DNA of 36,192 nucleotides from positions 1-36,192 of the forward strand of contig CANQGQ010000020.1 in NCBI GenBank assembly GCA_947623305.1, read 5' to 3'. The stretch is from an uncultured Alistipes sp. Lineage in GTDB: Bacteria > Bacteroidota > Bacteroidia > Bacteroidales > Rikenellaceae. Below are positions 1 to 8,499 of this stretch, piece by piece. The notes beneath the pieces are model-generated. The model was given only the letters and a program-made list of their open reading frames with translations. It made no database searches and was not told where the DNA came from. The translations under genes were made by a program, and so were the position numbers. The stretch's first letter is position 1. Each line of letters opens with the position of its first letter.

Positions 1-237
1 AACGCCAGTTTGTCGGACAAAGGTACAGCTCGCTACCGTCTGGCGACGGTAAAAATCCGCTCCGAAGAAATTCCGACAGTAGTTTCGGCAAATCCTCGAA
101 GCGGAGTTTGGAGCCGGTGCCGTTTCTCATGCAATGATACAGCGGTTTTTCGAGTCGCGAAAGCCTTGTTTCCGGCCATAAACGGACTGGACGGGACCTC
201 CGAATGATTCCGCACAAAAGGGGGTCTATCTTGGTGC

Positions 238-300
238 GTGCATTCGTTCGTTCATTCATTCATTCGTTCATTCATTCGTTCGTGCATTCGTGAATGACGG
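238..300. repeat. Degenerate tetranucleotide tandem repeat (CATT/CGTT)
   Basis: At least eleven consecutive four-base units of the form CATT or CGTT can be read between 241 and 294. They are followed by CATTCGTGAATG, a short perfect palindrome-like inverted repeat. No ORF of note uses the region. Confidence 0.8.
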
Positions 301-383
301 AATGAGTTCAATCGAACACGCTTGTATTCACTATTTCTCGAATGCAATCTCGCAAGCGGTCATGCGCTCGTTCTTGCACAATC

Positions 384-470
384 GAATGCGTGAACTTGTG
401 AGTTCAAGAATGAATGAACTCGTGAATTCATGAACTCATGAACTCACGAACACAAGAACGAATCCAAGAG
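384..470. repeat. Degenerate octamer repeat (TGAACTCA-like)
   Basis: Units such as TGAACTCG, TGAATTCA, TGAACTCA and TGAACTCA follow each other between about 411 and 445, with more diverged copies on either side (TGAACTTG, CGAACACA, AGAACGAA). The array ends about 35 bp before the traA/parA start. The motif is the approximate complement of the TTC-rich block at 238-300. Confidence 0.7.
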
Positions 471-504
471 TCCGATGACGAATGATACCGACAAATCCCA
501 ATAA

Positions 505-1281
505 ATGTATTGCTCTATGAAAAACACACCTGTAAACATCGCCGTCTGCAATCAGAAAGGCGGCATCGGAAAATCGACCTTCACGGTTCTGCTCGCAAGC
601 TATCTGCACTATGTCGTCGGATACGATACGTTAGTCGTAGACTGCGACTATCCCCAATGGTCGATCCATGCCCAACGCGAACGGGAGCTTGCTGCCGTCG
701 AAAAAAACGATTTTTATAAATTGTTGATGGTACGGCAGTATAAACAGACCGGACGCAAGATATGGCCGATAGTCCGGTGCCTGCCTACGGAAACAGCAAC
801 AGTCGTTGCCGATTATATCGAAGAAAGCGGTTATCGGCCCCGGTTCGTCTTTTACGATTTACCGGGTACCGTCAATGCGGAAGGCATCATCAAAATTCTC
901 TCGGAACAAGACTATCTGTTCGTTCCGACGAAAGCGGATAAAGTCGTCATGGAAAGTACGCTCTCTTTCGCGAATATCCTGCACAAGCATCTGGTACAAA
1001 ACGGAGCGTTTCGGCTGAAAGCCCTTTATCTGTTCTGGACGATGATCGACCGGCGGGAGCGTACGCCGTTGTTCGAGCAATACGAAACCGTCATACGGAA
1101 ACTCGGCCTCTCATTGCTGCAAACGCACATTCCGTATCGCTCGAAGTTCAATAAGGAACTGCTCTCGACGGGCGAAGGTGTCGGACGCTCCACGATTCTG
1201 GCCCCTGAGAAAGGATTTGCCCGCGACGCTCAAATCGAAGCGTTGGCTGAAGAGATACTGGAAATCATCAAACAGCAATAA
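505..1281 (+). CDS. traA: ParA/MinD-type ATPase, TraA-like first gene of the transfer region
   Basis: This 258-residue cytoplasmic P-loop ATPase belongs to the ParA/Soj group that heads the tra region of Bacteroides conjugative transposons. The deviant Walker A motif KGGIGKST is at about residues 18-25, followed by the VVDCDYPQ (switch I/Walker A') region and a FYDLPG Walker B-type segment near residue 115. ParA proteins bind DNA non-specifically in the ATP form and position plasmids or protein complexes. In an ICE the role could be maintenance of the excised circle or transfer-related positioning. The start at 505 is one option and an in-frame ATG at 517 (MKNTPVNIAV) is equally good. It is followed after 9 bp by the DUF3408 gene. 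The usual partner ParB is encoded at 15593-17632 on the other strand. Confidence 0.9.
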   Translation: MYCSMKNTPVNIAVCNQKGGIGKSTFTVLLASYLHYVVGYDTLVVDCDYPQWSIHAQRERELAAVEKNDFYKLLMVRQYKQTGRKIWPIVRCLPTETATVVADYIEESGYRPRFVFYDLPGTVNAEGIIKILSEQDYLFVPTKADKVVMESTLSFANILHKHLVQNGAFRLKALYLFWTMIDRRERTPLFEQYETVIRKLGLSLLQTHIPYRSKFNKELLSTGEGVGRSTILAPEKGFARDAQIEALAEEILEIIKQQ

Positions 1282-1290
1282 GATTAAGAT

Positions 1291-1680
1291 ATGGCCAAAC
1301 AGGAAAAAATAGAAATTGATGAAGAGTTGATGCGTCAAATGATCGGCGGACGGATACCGGATACGACTTCTGTCGTTATTGCGGAAACACCATCCAAAGA
1401 GGTGCCGTTAATGGATCCGCCTCACGAATCACGTCGACGCCGGCTATCCATGCCCGATTTCGAGCGGACATTTTTGCGACTGTTGGACATCCGTTATCGT
1501 GCGGCGATTTACATCAGTATCGAGACTAAACGCAAAGTCTTGGAGGTCGTGCGGAAACTCGGCGACGACCGAATGACGCTCACCTCCTATGTGGAAAATA
1601 TCCTGCTGCATCATCTCGAAAGTTATAAGGAAGATATAAACCGTCTCCATAAAGAGCAAAACACAAAAAATCTGTTATGA
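1291..1680 (+). CDS. DUF3408 conjugal transfer protein, TraB-like
   Basis: This 129-residue protein matches the DUF3408 family, which almost always follows the ParA-like traA gene in Bacteroidales conjugative transposons. The N-terminal third is acidic and probably disordered. The C-terminal part (about residues 52-115) is a basic helical segment with a pattern like ribbon-helix-helix proteins: a short strand IYISIETKRK followed by helices ending in SYVENILLHHLE. That would suit a DNA-binding partner of the ParA ATPase, but this is inference. Its stop codon overlaps the next start (ATGA), so the two are translationally coupled. Confidence 0.75.
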   Translation: MAKQEKIEIDEELMRQMIGGRIPDTTSVVIAETPSKEVPLMDPPHESRRRRLSMPDFERTFLRLLDIRYRAAIYISIETKRKVLEVVRKLGDDRMTLTSYVENILLHHLESYKEDINRLHKEQNTKNLL

Positions 1681-2201
1681 TCGCTATAATAATGTTTCTT
1701 TTTCTCTTTGTCGGATTGAGCGGCTTTTTCTTTCGCGGTCGGTCTTTCCGAAAATTGATCGGCAGGGATCTATTCGGAACCAAATGTAAATTTGTTCGGA
1801 AGTCGATACCTCTCGAACAAACATCATCTGCCATAGAGCCCTTGTCAGTAATCATATCGAATCGTTATGTTTCCGGCCGGATGCGGCCAGAACCGGACTT
1901 TCCGACCGTTTCGGCGACAACTGATCGTACATTCGCCTCGGTAACCGAGCGTCAGCCATCCATGACCGATTGGAACGCATTGGTCGTGCAGCCGGCCATC
2001 GGTGAGGAGGGTGAGCCGGAAATGCCGGATGAAACGATGCCGAGCCTAATGCCCCGACCTTCGCTCTCCGCCGAAATCCGCGACCCCGAAGTCCATGCGT
2101 TGCTCGGTTCGTTGGAAGCCGGAGAACGGGTGATTGCGGGCGATGCTACCGATGAAGAATTGCAGGCGATCGAAAATTTCGATATGCGTGCCTATGTTTA
2201 A
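1677..2201 (+). CDS. Small membrane-anchored ICE protein, function unknown
   Basis: This 174-residue protein has one N-terminal hydrophobic segment (about residues 2-19) followed by a basic stretch (RGRSFRKLIGR). That predicts a single-span protein with a long, acidic, Pro-rich and probably disordered cytoplasmic tail. The tail ends in LGSLEAGERVIAGDATDEEL, a helical pattern seen near the ends of many Bacteroidales ICE proteins in this slot. The gene occupies the traC/traD position of CTnDOT-like elements. No enzymatic motif is visible. The start overlaps the upstream stop by 4 bp. Confidence 0.7.
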   Translation: MIAIIMFLFLFVGLSGFFFRGRSFRKLIGRDLFGTKCKFVRKSIPLEQTSSAIEPLSVIISNRYVSGRMRPEPDFPTVSATTDRTFASVTERQPSMTDWNALVVQPAIGEEGEPEMPDETMPSLMPRPSLSAEIRDPEVHALLGSLEAGERVIAGDATDEELQAIENFDMRAYV

Positions 2202-2349
2202 CATCCAAATAAACTAACCATGAAATGGGATAACGAATACGGTTGATGCCGGACTATTGAGGAAGTGCTTTTCGCTTCCGTTCGGGGCGCAGGTTGTGTA
2301 AAAAGGCCTCTGCGGCCTTTTCCATACTTTCAATCAAACAATATATCCG
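2202..2349 (+). promoter_or_regulatory. Leader region before traE with a tiny ORF and hairpin
   Basis: The 148 bp before traE contain an eight-codon ORF (MKWDNEYG, 2220-2246) and an imperfect hairpin near 2261-2280 (GGAAG pairing with CTTCC). They end with a GGCC-rich hairpin followed by T residues (2301-2321). The arrangement of short ORF, hairpin, terminator and structural gene is what an attenuator looks like, but translation of the tiny ORF is not demonstrated. Confidence 0.4.
2301..2323 (+). terminator. Intrinsic terminator or attenuator before traE
   Basis: AAAAGGCC, loop TCTGC, GGCCTTTT forms a perfect 8-bp stem whose 3' arm ends in four T. It sits between the third transfer gene and traE, so either the upstream trio is a separate transcript or readthrough into traE is controlled here. 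Confidence 0.65.
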
Positions 2350-2646
2350 ATGAAAAAACGTGCAATTTCCACTATTTCGGCCTTACTTATCGTAATGTCC
2401 TCGTATGCGCAAGGCAGCGGCATGGCCGGCATCAATGAAGCTACTAACATGGTCACCTCCTATTTCGACCCGTTGACCAAACTCATCTTCGCCGTTGCCG
2501 CCGTACTGGGTCTCGTAGGCGGTGTCCGTATCTACTCGAAGTTTTCTTCGGGCGACCCTGACGCCTCGAAAAGTGCTACGGCACTCTTTCTCGCCTGCGT
2601 CTTTTTGGTCGTCGTCGGTACGGTCTTACGCTCTTTCTTCCTGTAA
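2350..2646 (+). CDS. traE: TraE, DUF4134 conjugative transposon membrane protein
   Basis: This 98-residue protein has a signal-like hydrophobic N-terminus (residues 5-20, ending SYAQG) and two further hydrophobic helices at about 40-62 and 78-97. This is the VirB2-pilin-like layout of the DUF4134/TraE family. A short GGVRIYSKFSSGDPDASKSA loop joins the two helices and is the family's most conserved region. It probably forms a small inner-membrane or pilus-like component of the type IV secretion system. TraF follows 4 bp after the stop codon. Confidence 0.9.
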   Translation: MKKRAISTISALLIVMSSYAQGSGMAGINEATNMVTSYFDPLTKLIFAVAAVLGLVGGVRIYSKFSSGDPDASKSATALFLACVFLVVVGTVLRSFFL

Positions 2647-2650
2647 GCGT

Positions 2651-2989
2651 ATGGCCGAGTACCAAATCAACAAGGGCGTTGACCGCAAGGTCGAGTTCCA
2701 AGGGCTGACTTCACAATATCTTTTCCTCTTCGTCGGGGGATTGGGAGCTGTCTTCCTTGCCTTCGTCATCCTCTTCATGGCCGGTGTCCCGCAGGTTGCG
2801 TGCATTCTTTTCGCTCTTGTAGCCGGAGGTCTGCTCACGTGGGCGACCTTTTCGCTGAACCGACGTTACGGCCCGAATGGGTTGATGAAACTCCTGGCCT
2901 CGCGGCAGCATCCGCGTCGCATCATTCACCGCCGGAACATCCGGCATCTTCTGAACTGTAAAAAACGACAATCATGCGCGGAACATTGA
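2651..2989 (+). CDS. traF: TraF, DUF4133 (VirB3-like) membrane protein
   Basis: This 112-residue protein starts MAEYQINKGVDRKVEFQGL, the typical opening of DUF4133/TraF. Two hydrophobic segments follow at about residues 24-45 and 48-68, with a basic C-terminal tail. The family corresponds to VirB3 and is thought to anchor the VirB4-type ATPase TraG at the inner membrane. The ATG at 2651 was chosen over a longer upstream reading frame because it lies 4 bp after the traE stop and begins the family's N-terminus. The last 16 bp overlap traG. Confidence 0.9.
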   Translation: MAEYQINKGVDRKVEFQGLTSQYLFLFVGGLGAVFLAFVILFMAGVPQVACILFALVAGGLLTWATFSLNRRYGPNGLMKLLASRQHPRRIIHRRNIRHLLNCKKRQSCAEH

Positions 2990-5481
2990 AAACAACTACG
3001 CTGGAATCGAAATTTCCGCTTCTGCAAGTCGAGCAGAATTGCATCGTTTCAAAATTCGCAGACATCACTGTCGCTTACCGTGTCGTGCTACCCGAAATCT
3101 TTACTCTCACTGGCGAGGAGTACGAAACGATGCAAAGTGCTTGGTGCAAAGCTCTGAAAGTATTGCCCGACCATACTGTCATTCACAAACAGGACTGGTT
3201 CGTCGAAGAACGTTACACTTCCGAAAACGAGGACAAAAATTCGGGGTTCCTCTTCCGCGCAAACGAACGACATTTCAACGAACGACCCTATCTGCGACAT
3301 TCGTGCTATCTCTTCATTACCCAAACCACACCCGAACGCCTGCGGCAGACTAGCGCTTCATCCGTCTTGTGCCGCGGATTCATCATTCCCAAAGAAATTC
3401 GGGACAAGGGAGTCATCGACCGTTTCATGGATGCTGTCGGGCAATTGGAGAGTATCATCAACGAAAGCGGCCTTTTCACCGTCGAACGTCTTTCGGAATC
3501 CGAGATCGTAGGGACGAATCAGGATGCCGGGCTATTGGCTCGGTACTTCGCTTTGTCGGACGAGCAGCAGGCAGCAGTGAATGAAGACTTCCGGCTCGAT
3601 TCGGATACAATGCGCATCGGAGACAAATACCTTTCGGTGCACACCCTCTCGGATTTGGATCATCTGCCGCAGGTCGTTGCAACGGACAACCGGTACGAAC
3701 GGCTCTCGACCGACCGCAGCGACTGCCGCCTGTCGTTCGCCGCTCCGGTCGGGCTGCTGCTCGGCTGTTCGCACGTCTACAACCAATTCATCTTCCTCGA
3801 CAACCACGACGAAACGCTCAAACGGCTCGAAGCTACGGCCCGCAACATGACTTCGCTGGCGAACTACTCGCGGGCCAACGCCCTCAATCGGGAGTGGATA
3901 GACCTCTATCTGAATGAAGCGCACTCGCAGGGGCTCCGCTCCGTTCGTTGTCATTGCAACGTCATGGCATGGGCCGAAGATGTTGCCGAATTGAAACGAA
4001 TCCGCAACGAAGTGGGTTCCCAACTCGCTTTGATGGGCTGCACGCCTCACCACAATACCGTCGACGTGCCGGTGCTTTACTGGGCCGGCATTCCCGGCAA
4101 CGAAGCCGACTTTCCTTCGGAGGAATCATTCCATACGTTCCTCGAACAAGCCGTTTGCATGTTCTGCGGAGAAACGAATTATCGCTCGTCCCTTTCGCCG
4201 TTCGGCATCAAGATGGTCGACCGTATGAGCGGCGTTCCGGTGCATTTGGACATTTCGGACTTACCCATGAAGAAAGGGGTCATCACGAACCGTAACAAAT
4301 TCATTCTCGGCCCATCGGGTTCGGGCAAGTCGTTCTTCACGAATCACATGGTCCGGCAGTATTACGAACAAGGGACGCACGTTTTGTTGGTCGATACCGG
4401 CAACTCCTATCAGGGGCTTTGCAGTTTGATTCATCGGAAGACCAAAGGTCGCGACGGCATCTATTTCACCTATACCGACGACGACCCCATCGCATTCAAC
4501 CCGTTCTACACGGACGACGGCGTGTACGACATCGAGAAACGCGAAAGCATCAAAACGCTGCTGCTGACCCTCTGGAAACGGGAATCCGAAGCACCGACCC
4601 GTTCGGAGGAGGTCGCCTTGTCGAATGCCGTGAATCTCTACCTCTCGAAACTCAAGTCCGACCCGCAGATCACCCCTTCGTTCAATACGTTTTACGAGTT
4701 TCTGATGACGGACTATCGTTGTTTGTTGGAACAAAAACACGTGCGGGAGAAAGACTTCGACCTTGCCAATCTTTTGAATGTCCTCGAACCTTTCTACCGG
4801 GGCGGTGAGTACGATTATCTGCTCAACTCCGACAAGCAGCTCGGCCTGCTGTCGAAACGTTTCATCGTTTTCGAGCTGGACAACATCGCCGATAACAAGA
4901 CCTTGCTACCCGTCGTAACGATCATCATCATGGAGACCTTCATCAACAAGATGCGACGGTTGAAAGGCATTCGTAAGATGATTCTCATCGAGGAATGTTG
5001 GAAAGCGCTCACTTCGGCGAACATGGCGGCCTACTTGCGCTATCTCTACAAGACCGTCCGCAAGTATTTCGGCGAGGCGGTCGTCGTAACGCAGGAGGTC
5101 GACGACATCATCTCATCGCCCATCGTCAAGGAATCCATTATCGACAACGCCGACTGCAAAATTCTGTTGGACCAACGTAAATACATAAACAAGTTCGACC
5201 GGATTCAGACACTGCTCGGACTGACGGACAAGGAGCGGGGGCAGGTGCTTTCGATCAATCTCGCAAACAACCCCGACCGACATTATAAGGAGGTCTGGAT
5301 CGGGCTGGGCGGCGTACAATCGGCCGTCTATGCCACGGAGGTTTCCCCGTCAGAATACCTGTGCTATACGACCGAAGAGACTGAGAAAATGCAAGTGATG
5401 GCCCTCGCCGAAAAATTGGACGGCGACATCGAAGCCGCCATTCGGCAACTGGCCCGCGAACGCGAACAACCCAAAAAATAA
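2974..5481 (+). CDS. traG: TraG, VirB4-family conjugation ATPase
   Basis: This 835-residue cytoplasmic ATPase powers assembly of the type IV secretion channel. The N-terminal half (about 1-400) is the TraG/VirB4 N-terminal domain. The C-terminal half is the HerA/FtsK-type motor with Walker A GPSGSGKSFF at about 446-455 and Walker B MILIEECWKA at about 668-677; here the usual DE pair is EE. An Asp-rich segment TDDDPIAFNPF lies near 505, and TQEVDD (about 709) matches the sensor region of the family. Length is normal for CTnDOT-like TraG. Its start overlaps traF, and a small gene of unknown function follows after 7 bp. Confidence 0.95.
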   Translation: MRGTLKTTTLESKFPLLQVEQNCIVSKFADITVAYRVVLPEIFTLTGEEYETMQSAWCKALKVLPDHTVIHKQDWFVEERYTSENEDKNSGFLFRANERHFNERPYLRHSCYLFITQTTPERLRQTSASSVLCRGFIIPKEIRDKGVIDRFMDAVGQLESIINESGLFTVERLSESEIVGTNQDAGLLARYFALSDEQQAAVNEDFRLDSDTMRIGDKYLSVHTLSDLDHLPQVVATDNRYERLSTDRSDCRLSFAAPVGLLLGCSHVYNQFIFLDNHDETLKRLEATARNMTSLANYSRANALNREWIDLYLNEAHSQGLRSVRCHCNVMAWAEDVAELKRIRNEVGSQLALMGCTPHHNTVDVPVLYWAGIPGNEADFPSEESFHTFLEQAVCMFCGETNYRSSLSPFGIKMVDRMSGVPVHLDISDLPMKKGVITNRNKFILGPSGSGKSFFTNHMVRQYYEQGTHVLLVDTGNSYQGLCSLIHRKTKGRDGIYFTYTDDDPIAFNPFYTDDGVYDIEKRESIKTLLLTLWKRESEAPTRSEEVALSNAVNLYLSKLKSDPQITPSFNTFYEFLMTDYRCLLEQKHVREKDFDLANLLNVLEPFYRGGEYDYLLNSDKQLGLLSKRFIVFELDNIADNKTLLPVVTIIIMETFINKMRRLKGIRKMILIEECWKALTSANMAAYLRYLYKTVRKYFGEAVVVTQEVDDIISSPIVKESIIDNADCKILLDQRKYINKFDRIQTLLGLTDKERGQVLSINLANNPDRHYKEVWIGLGGVQSAVYATEVSPSEYLCYTTEETEKMQVMALAEKLDGDIEAAIRQLAREREQPKK

Positions 5482-5488
5482 TAAAATT

Positions 5489-5935
5489 ATGAGTACGAAA
5501 AACACCGTTCCGGCCGATGCGCTATCAGCCCTTCGACAGGAAATCAAAGTACGCACCGAGATCGTGCGTACCGTTAATGCCTTGCAAGAGGAGATCGCTT
5601 TCGATCGCATTTGCGGCAGTTGGCTCTCTGCGGAAAATAACCTCACGGCTGCAATCCGCCGTATCGGGCGCATGACTTATCGCCTGCTTGTTTTCGACCA
5701 TTCGCTTTGCTACAAACGACTGGTACAGGATGCCGTCATTTCGTCGGAGCGGCACACGTTGTCGTTCGGGCGTGCGGACGATCTCCGCGACGTCAATTTC
5801 GTCGATTACGACGAAGCAGCGGAAGTGCTGACGCTCGGTTGCTACGGCCGGTTCGTCGCCGAAGATTCGATCCCCCGACGTGGCAATGAGCGTATGGCAG
5901 CTGAAGAGTATTTGTTTAACGAGGAGGGTGAATGA
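5489..5935 (+). CDS. Small ICE protein between traG and traI, unknown function
   Basis: This 148-residue soluble protein has no signal peptide or membrane helix and matches no family I can name. It is helical in the first 75 residues (RQEIKVRTEIVRTVNALQEE). The second half is a mixed region ending in an acidic tail (AAEEYLFNEEGE). It sits in the slot called traH in CTnDOT, but homology to TraH cannot be confirmed by eye. The stop overlaps the traI start region (ATGATG), which indicates co-translation within the secretion operon. Confidence 0.7.
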   Translation: MSTKNTVPADALSALRQEIKVRTEIVRTVNALQEEIAFDRICGSWLSAENNLTAAIRRIGRMTYRLLVFDHSLCYKRLVQDAVISSERHTLSFGRADDLRDVNFVDYDEAAEVLTLGCYGRFVAEDSIPRRGNERMAAEEYLFNEEGE

Positions 5936-6564
5936 TGAAACTGCGAATTATCATACTATTGACGGGTGTGTTGCTCTCCGTCGGAAGCGTCCGCGCCCAG
6001 TGGGTGGTCAGCGACCCTTCGAATCTGGCGCAAAGTATTGTCAACTCAACCAGGCAGGTCGTCGAAGCGGCCCAAAATGGCCAGACCATGATACAGAACT
6101 TTCAAGAAACCGTAAAAATCTACGAGCAGGGGAAGAAATACTACGATGCCCTGCGATCCGTCAACAACCTCGTTCGTTCGGCTCGCAAGGTACAGCGGTC
6201 GATTCTGCTCGTGGGCGAAATCTCGGACATCTACGTCGATGGGTACCGACGCATGATCGCCGACGATAATTTTACAGCTGTGGAACTGGCAGCTATCGCC
6301 GCCGGATATGCCCGTATCATCGAGGAATCTGCTGCCGAACTGAAAGAATTGAAAGACATCGTCAATCCGACGGATATGTCGCTTACGGACAAAGACCGCA
6401 TCGACGTGGTGGAACGGGTTTACTGGGCCTTGTACCGCCACCGGAATCTGGCCCGTTACTACACGCGCAAGAACATCTCCATTTCGATGTTGCGTTCCCG
6501 TGTACGGAACAATACCGAGCGGGTGATCGCACTTTACGGCACGGAAGAACAACGTTATTGGTAA
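5932..6564 (+). CDS. traI: TraI, DUF4141 (VirB5-like) periplasmic protein
   Basis: This 210-residue protein carries a clear signal peptide (about residues 1-23, cut after VRAQ) followed by an all-helical domain rich in Gln, Lys and Tyr (IYEQGKKYYDALRSVNN). It matches DUF4141, the TraI family of Bacteroides conjugative transposons, which resembles VirB5. The family is thought to be a periplasmic or pilus-tip component. Two adjacent ATGs at 5932 and 5935 are possible starts, and the second gives MKLRIIILL. The traJ start follows 2 bp after the stop. Confidence 0.88.
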   Translation: MMKLRIIILLTGVLLSVGSVRAQWVVSDPSNLAQSIVNSTRQVVEAAQNGQTMIQNFQETVKIYEQGKKYYDALRSVNNLVRSARKVQRSILLVGEISDIYVDGYRRMIADDNFTAVELAAIAAGYARIIEESAAELKELKDIVNPTDMSLTDKDRIDVVERVYWALYRHRNLARYYTRKNISISMLRSRVRNNTERVIALYGTEEQRYW

Positions 6565-6566
6565 TC

Positions 6567-7643
6567 ATGGTACGGTCTCTTTCTTTGACGGATAGCCTGC
6601 ACGGAATTCTCCGCATCCTGTATACGGACATGATGGCGCTCTGCTGGCCCATGACGAAAGTCGCTACGGCGATCGCCGGCATCGGAGCGTTGCTCTACAT
6701 CGCCTACCGCATCTGGCAGTCGTTGGCCCGGGCCGAGCCCATCGACCTCTTTCCGCTCTTACGACCCTTTGCCATCGGTATTTGCATCCTGTTTTTCCCG
6801 ACGCTGGTGCTCGGTTCATTGAACGGTATTCTCTCACCGCTGGTGCAGGCGACCCATTCGCTGATGGCCGGACAAACGCTGGATATGAACGCATGGCAGC
6901 AGGAGTGCGCCCGCATGGAACAGCAGAACCGCGAACGGATGCCGGCTGAAAGCTACTATACCGAAGACGAAGCGATGGAACGTGAACTAAACGAACTGGG
7001 GCTGGACGACCAGACGCAGCAGACGCTCGACCGAATGCAGAGCGAACGATCCTCGTGGTCGTTCAAGGGGTTGCTTTGCAAAGCCTTCGCCTATATCCTG
7101 CAACTATTGTTTTCGGCAGCTACCGTCATTCTCGACGTGTTGCGAACGTTCTACCTCATCGTACTGAGTTTGCTGGGGCCCATCGCCTTTGCCATCTCCG
7201 TATTCGACGGTTTTCAGAATACGCTGGTGCAATGGTTGTCGAAATACATTTCGATTTACCTGTGGCTGCCGATTTCCGATCTCTTTTCGGCTATTATCGC
7301 TCGTTTGCAAACGCTCTCATTGCGGCACGACGCCGAGATGATGGCGCAGGATTACAACTGGTATTTCGATGCGAGCAATACCGTGAATTTAGTTTTTATG
7401 CTCGTAGCCATTTGCGGTTACCTATGTATTCCCTCCATCGCTTCTTGGGTCGTGCAAGCCAACGGTTTTTCTTCCTACAACCGGACGATTTCACAGGCCA
7501 CGTCGCTCGTTAGCGGCGGTGCGGGATGGTTCGCCGGCAAAGCATGGGCCGGCTCGAAATCCGCCGCCGAAGCGACCGGTACGATGGCTGGCAAGGCGGG
7601 CAAAGGAATCGCGACGGCTACACGTCTTATCCTCAAAAAATAA
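6567..7643 (+). CDS. traJ: TraJ, VirB6-like polytopic membrane protein
   Basis: This 358-residue polytopic inner-membrane protein has hydrophobic helices at about residues 30-50, 67-90, 170-215, 225-245 and 270-300. A soluble acidic loop at about 105-160 (AWQQECARMEQQNRER) lies between the second and third. The pattern and position between traI and traK identify the TraJ/VirB6 family, which forms part of the translocation channel. The C-terminus is Gly/Ala/Lys-rich and probably cytoplasmic. The ATG at 6567 is preferred over the in-frame TTG at 6558 because the latter overlaps the traI stop. Confidence 0.9.
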   Translation: MVRSLSLTDSLHGILRILYTDMMALCWPMTKVATAIAGIGALLYIAYRIWQSLARAEPIDLFPLLRPFAIGICILFFPTLVLGSLNGILSPLVQATHSLMAGQTLDMNAWQQECARMEQQNRERMPAESYYTEDEAMERELNELGLDDQTQQTLDRMQSERSSWSFKGLLCKAFAYILQLLFSAATVILDVLRTFYLIVLSLLGPIAFAISVFDGFQNTLVQWLSKYISIYLWLPISDLFSAIIARLQTLSLRHDAEMMAQDYNWYFDASNTVNLVFMLVAICGYLCIPSIASWVVQANGFSSYNRTISQATSLVSGGAGWFAGKAWAGSKSAAEATGTMAGKAGKGIATATRLILKK

Positions 7644-7649
7644 CTCGTT

Positions 7650-8273
7650 ATGGAATTCAAGTGTCTGACGAATATCGAAACTTCGTTCCGGCAACTGCGT
7701 ATGTACGCTTTCGTCTTCGCCGGAATATGCGCCGTCGTTATGATTGCGGCGGTTTGGATGTCATACTCCTTCGCCGAACGGCAGCGGCAGAAAATCTACG
7801 TCCTCGACAACGGTCGTTCGCTTATGGTTGCTTTGTCGCAGGACCTCGCACAGAATCGTCCCGTCGAGGCCCGCGAGCACGTGCGGCGTTTTCACGAACT
7901 GTTCTTCACCCTTTCGCCTGACAAGGCCGCTATTGAATCCAACGTCGGACGAGCGTTGCAGATGGCTGATAAGAGTGCCTTGTCCTACTACAAGGTTTTG
8001 CAGGAAAAGGGATTTTTTAACCGGCTTATTGCAGGTAATATCACACAAATGATTAAGGTGGACAGTATGCAGTGCGACTTCGACCGTTATCCCTATCGGA
8101 TTACGACCTATGCCCGTCAGCGTATCATGCGCGAAAGTACCATTACGGAACGGTCGCTCGTAACGACCTGCCGGCTGGTGAACACCACCCGCTCGGACAA
8201 CAACCCGCAGGGCTTTCTGCTCGAAGAGCTGCTGATCGTCGAAAACAAAGACATGCAGACCTATGACCGCTAA
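7650..8273 (+). CDS. traK: TraK, VirB8-like conjugation protein
   Basis: This 207-residue bitopic protein opens MEFKCLTNIETSFRQLR, the hallmark start of Bacteroidales TraK. A single transmembrane helix at about 18-38 is followed by a periplasmic NTF2-like domain. By family it is the VirB8 equivalent that bridges inner-membrane and periplasmic parts of the secretion system. It starts 6 bp after traJ and overlaps the traL start by 11 bp. Confidence 0.9.
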   Translation: MEFKCLTNIETSFRQLRMYAFVFAGICAVVMIAAVWMSYSFAERQRQKIYVLDNGRSLMVALSQDLAQNRPVEAREHVRRFHELFFTLSPDKAAIESNVGRALQMADKSALSYYKVLQEKGFFNRLIAGNITQMIKVDSMQCDFDRYPYRITTYARQRIMRESTITERSLVTTCRLVNTTRSDNNPQGFLLEELLIVENKDMQTYDR

Positions 8274-8499
8274 CCGATTCTCGTTTCGTTGCCGTGCCCG
8301 CTGGGTGCGGCGGCGTTTGCGGCACTGGCACGACACGTTGGCACCCGCAGCCCGCAAGCGAATCGCTCTCGGCGCATTTATGTTGCTGGTACTGGTGTGG
8401 GGGTGGTTCCTTTTTTACGGAATGCCGGACAATGCCCCTGCGATCCGCCGCTTGCAATTTGTTAGTATCCCTCAAAACCAGACCGAATATGGCGAATGA
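8263..8499 (+). CDS. traL: TraL, DUF3989 small membrane protein
   Basis: This 78-residue protein has a very basic N-terminal third (about 12 Arg/Lys in 35 residues), one transmembrane helix at about 36-54 and a short periplasmic tail. This is the layout of DUF3989/TraL, always found between traK and traM. The exact role in the channel is not known. Both ends overlap neighbours: traK by 11 bp and traM by 11 bp. Confidence 0.85.
   Translation: MTANRFSFRCRARWVRRRLRHWHDTLAPAARKRIALGAFMLLVLVWGWFLFYGMPDNAPAIRRLQFVSIPQNQTEYGE

Larger units (their letters stand above)
1..504. other. Gene-free region upstream of traA/parA with dense short repeats
   Basis: No convincing gene occupies this stretch. 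A small perfect inverted repeat, TACCGTC-TGGC-GACGGTA, lies at 34-51. From about 238 to 300 the sequence is a run of CATT/CGTT tetramers. From about 384 to 470 it is made of TGAACTCA/TGAATTCA-like octamers with the opposite strand bias (GAAC/GAAT). The region lies immediately upstream of a ParA-type ATPase on an element that also carries a ParB-like gene, so a centromere-like or regulatory role is possible but is inference only. Confidence 0.6.

Noticed and set aside
34..51. TACCGTC/GACGGTA hairpin as an intrinsic terminator or oriT
   Set aside because: It is followed by A rather than T on the plus strand and has no T-run on the minus strand. No relaxase gene is in view to support an oriT, so only the inverted repeat itself is reported.
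10..207. Short ORFs at the left edge on both strands
   Set aside because: No motif, no ribosome-binding site and no family resemblance; they overlap each other and lie in the gene-free region before traA.
238..470. Possible CRISPR array
   Set aside because: The repeats are four- and eight-base units placed directly in tandem without spacers of constant length, and no cas gene is near.
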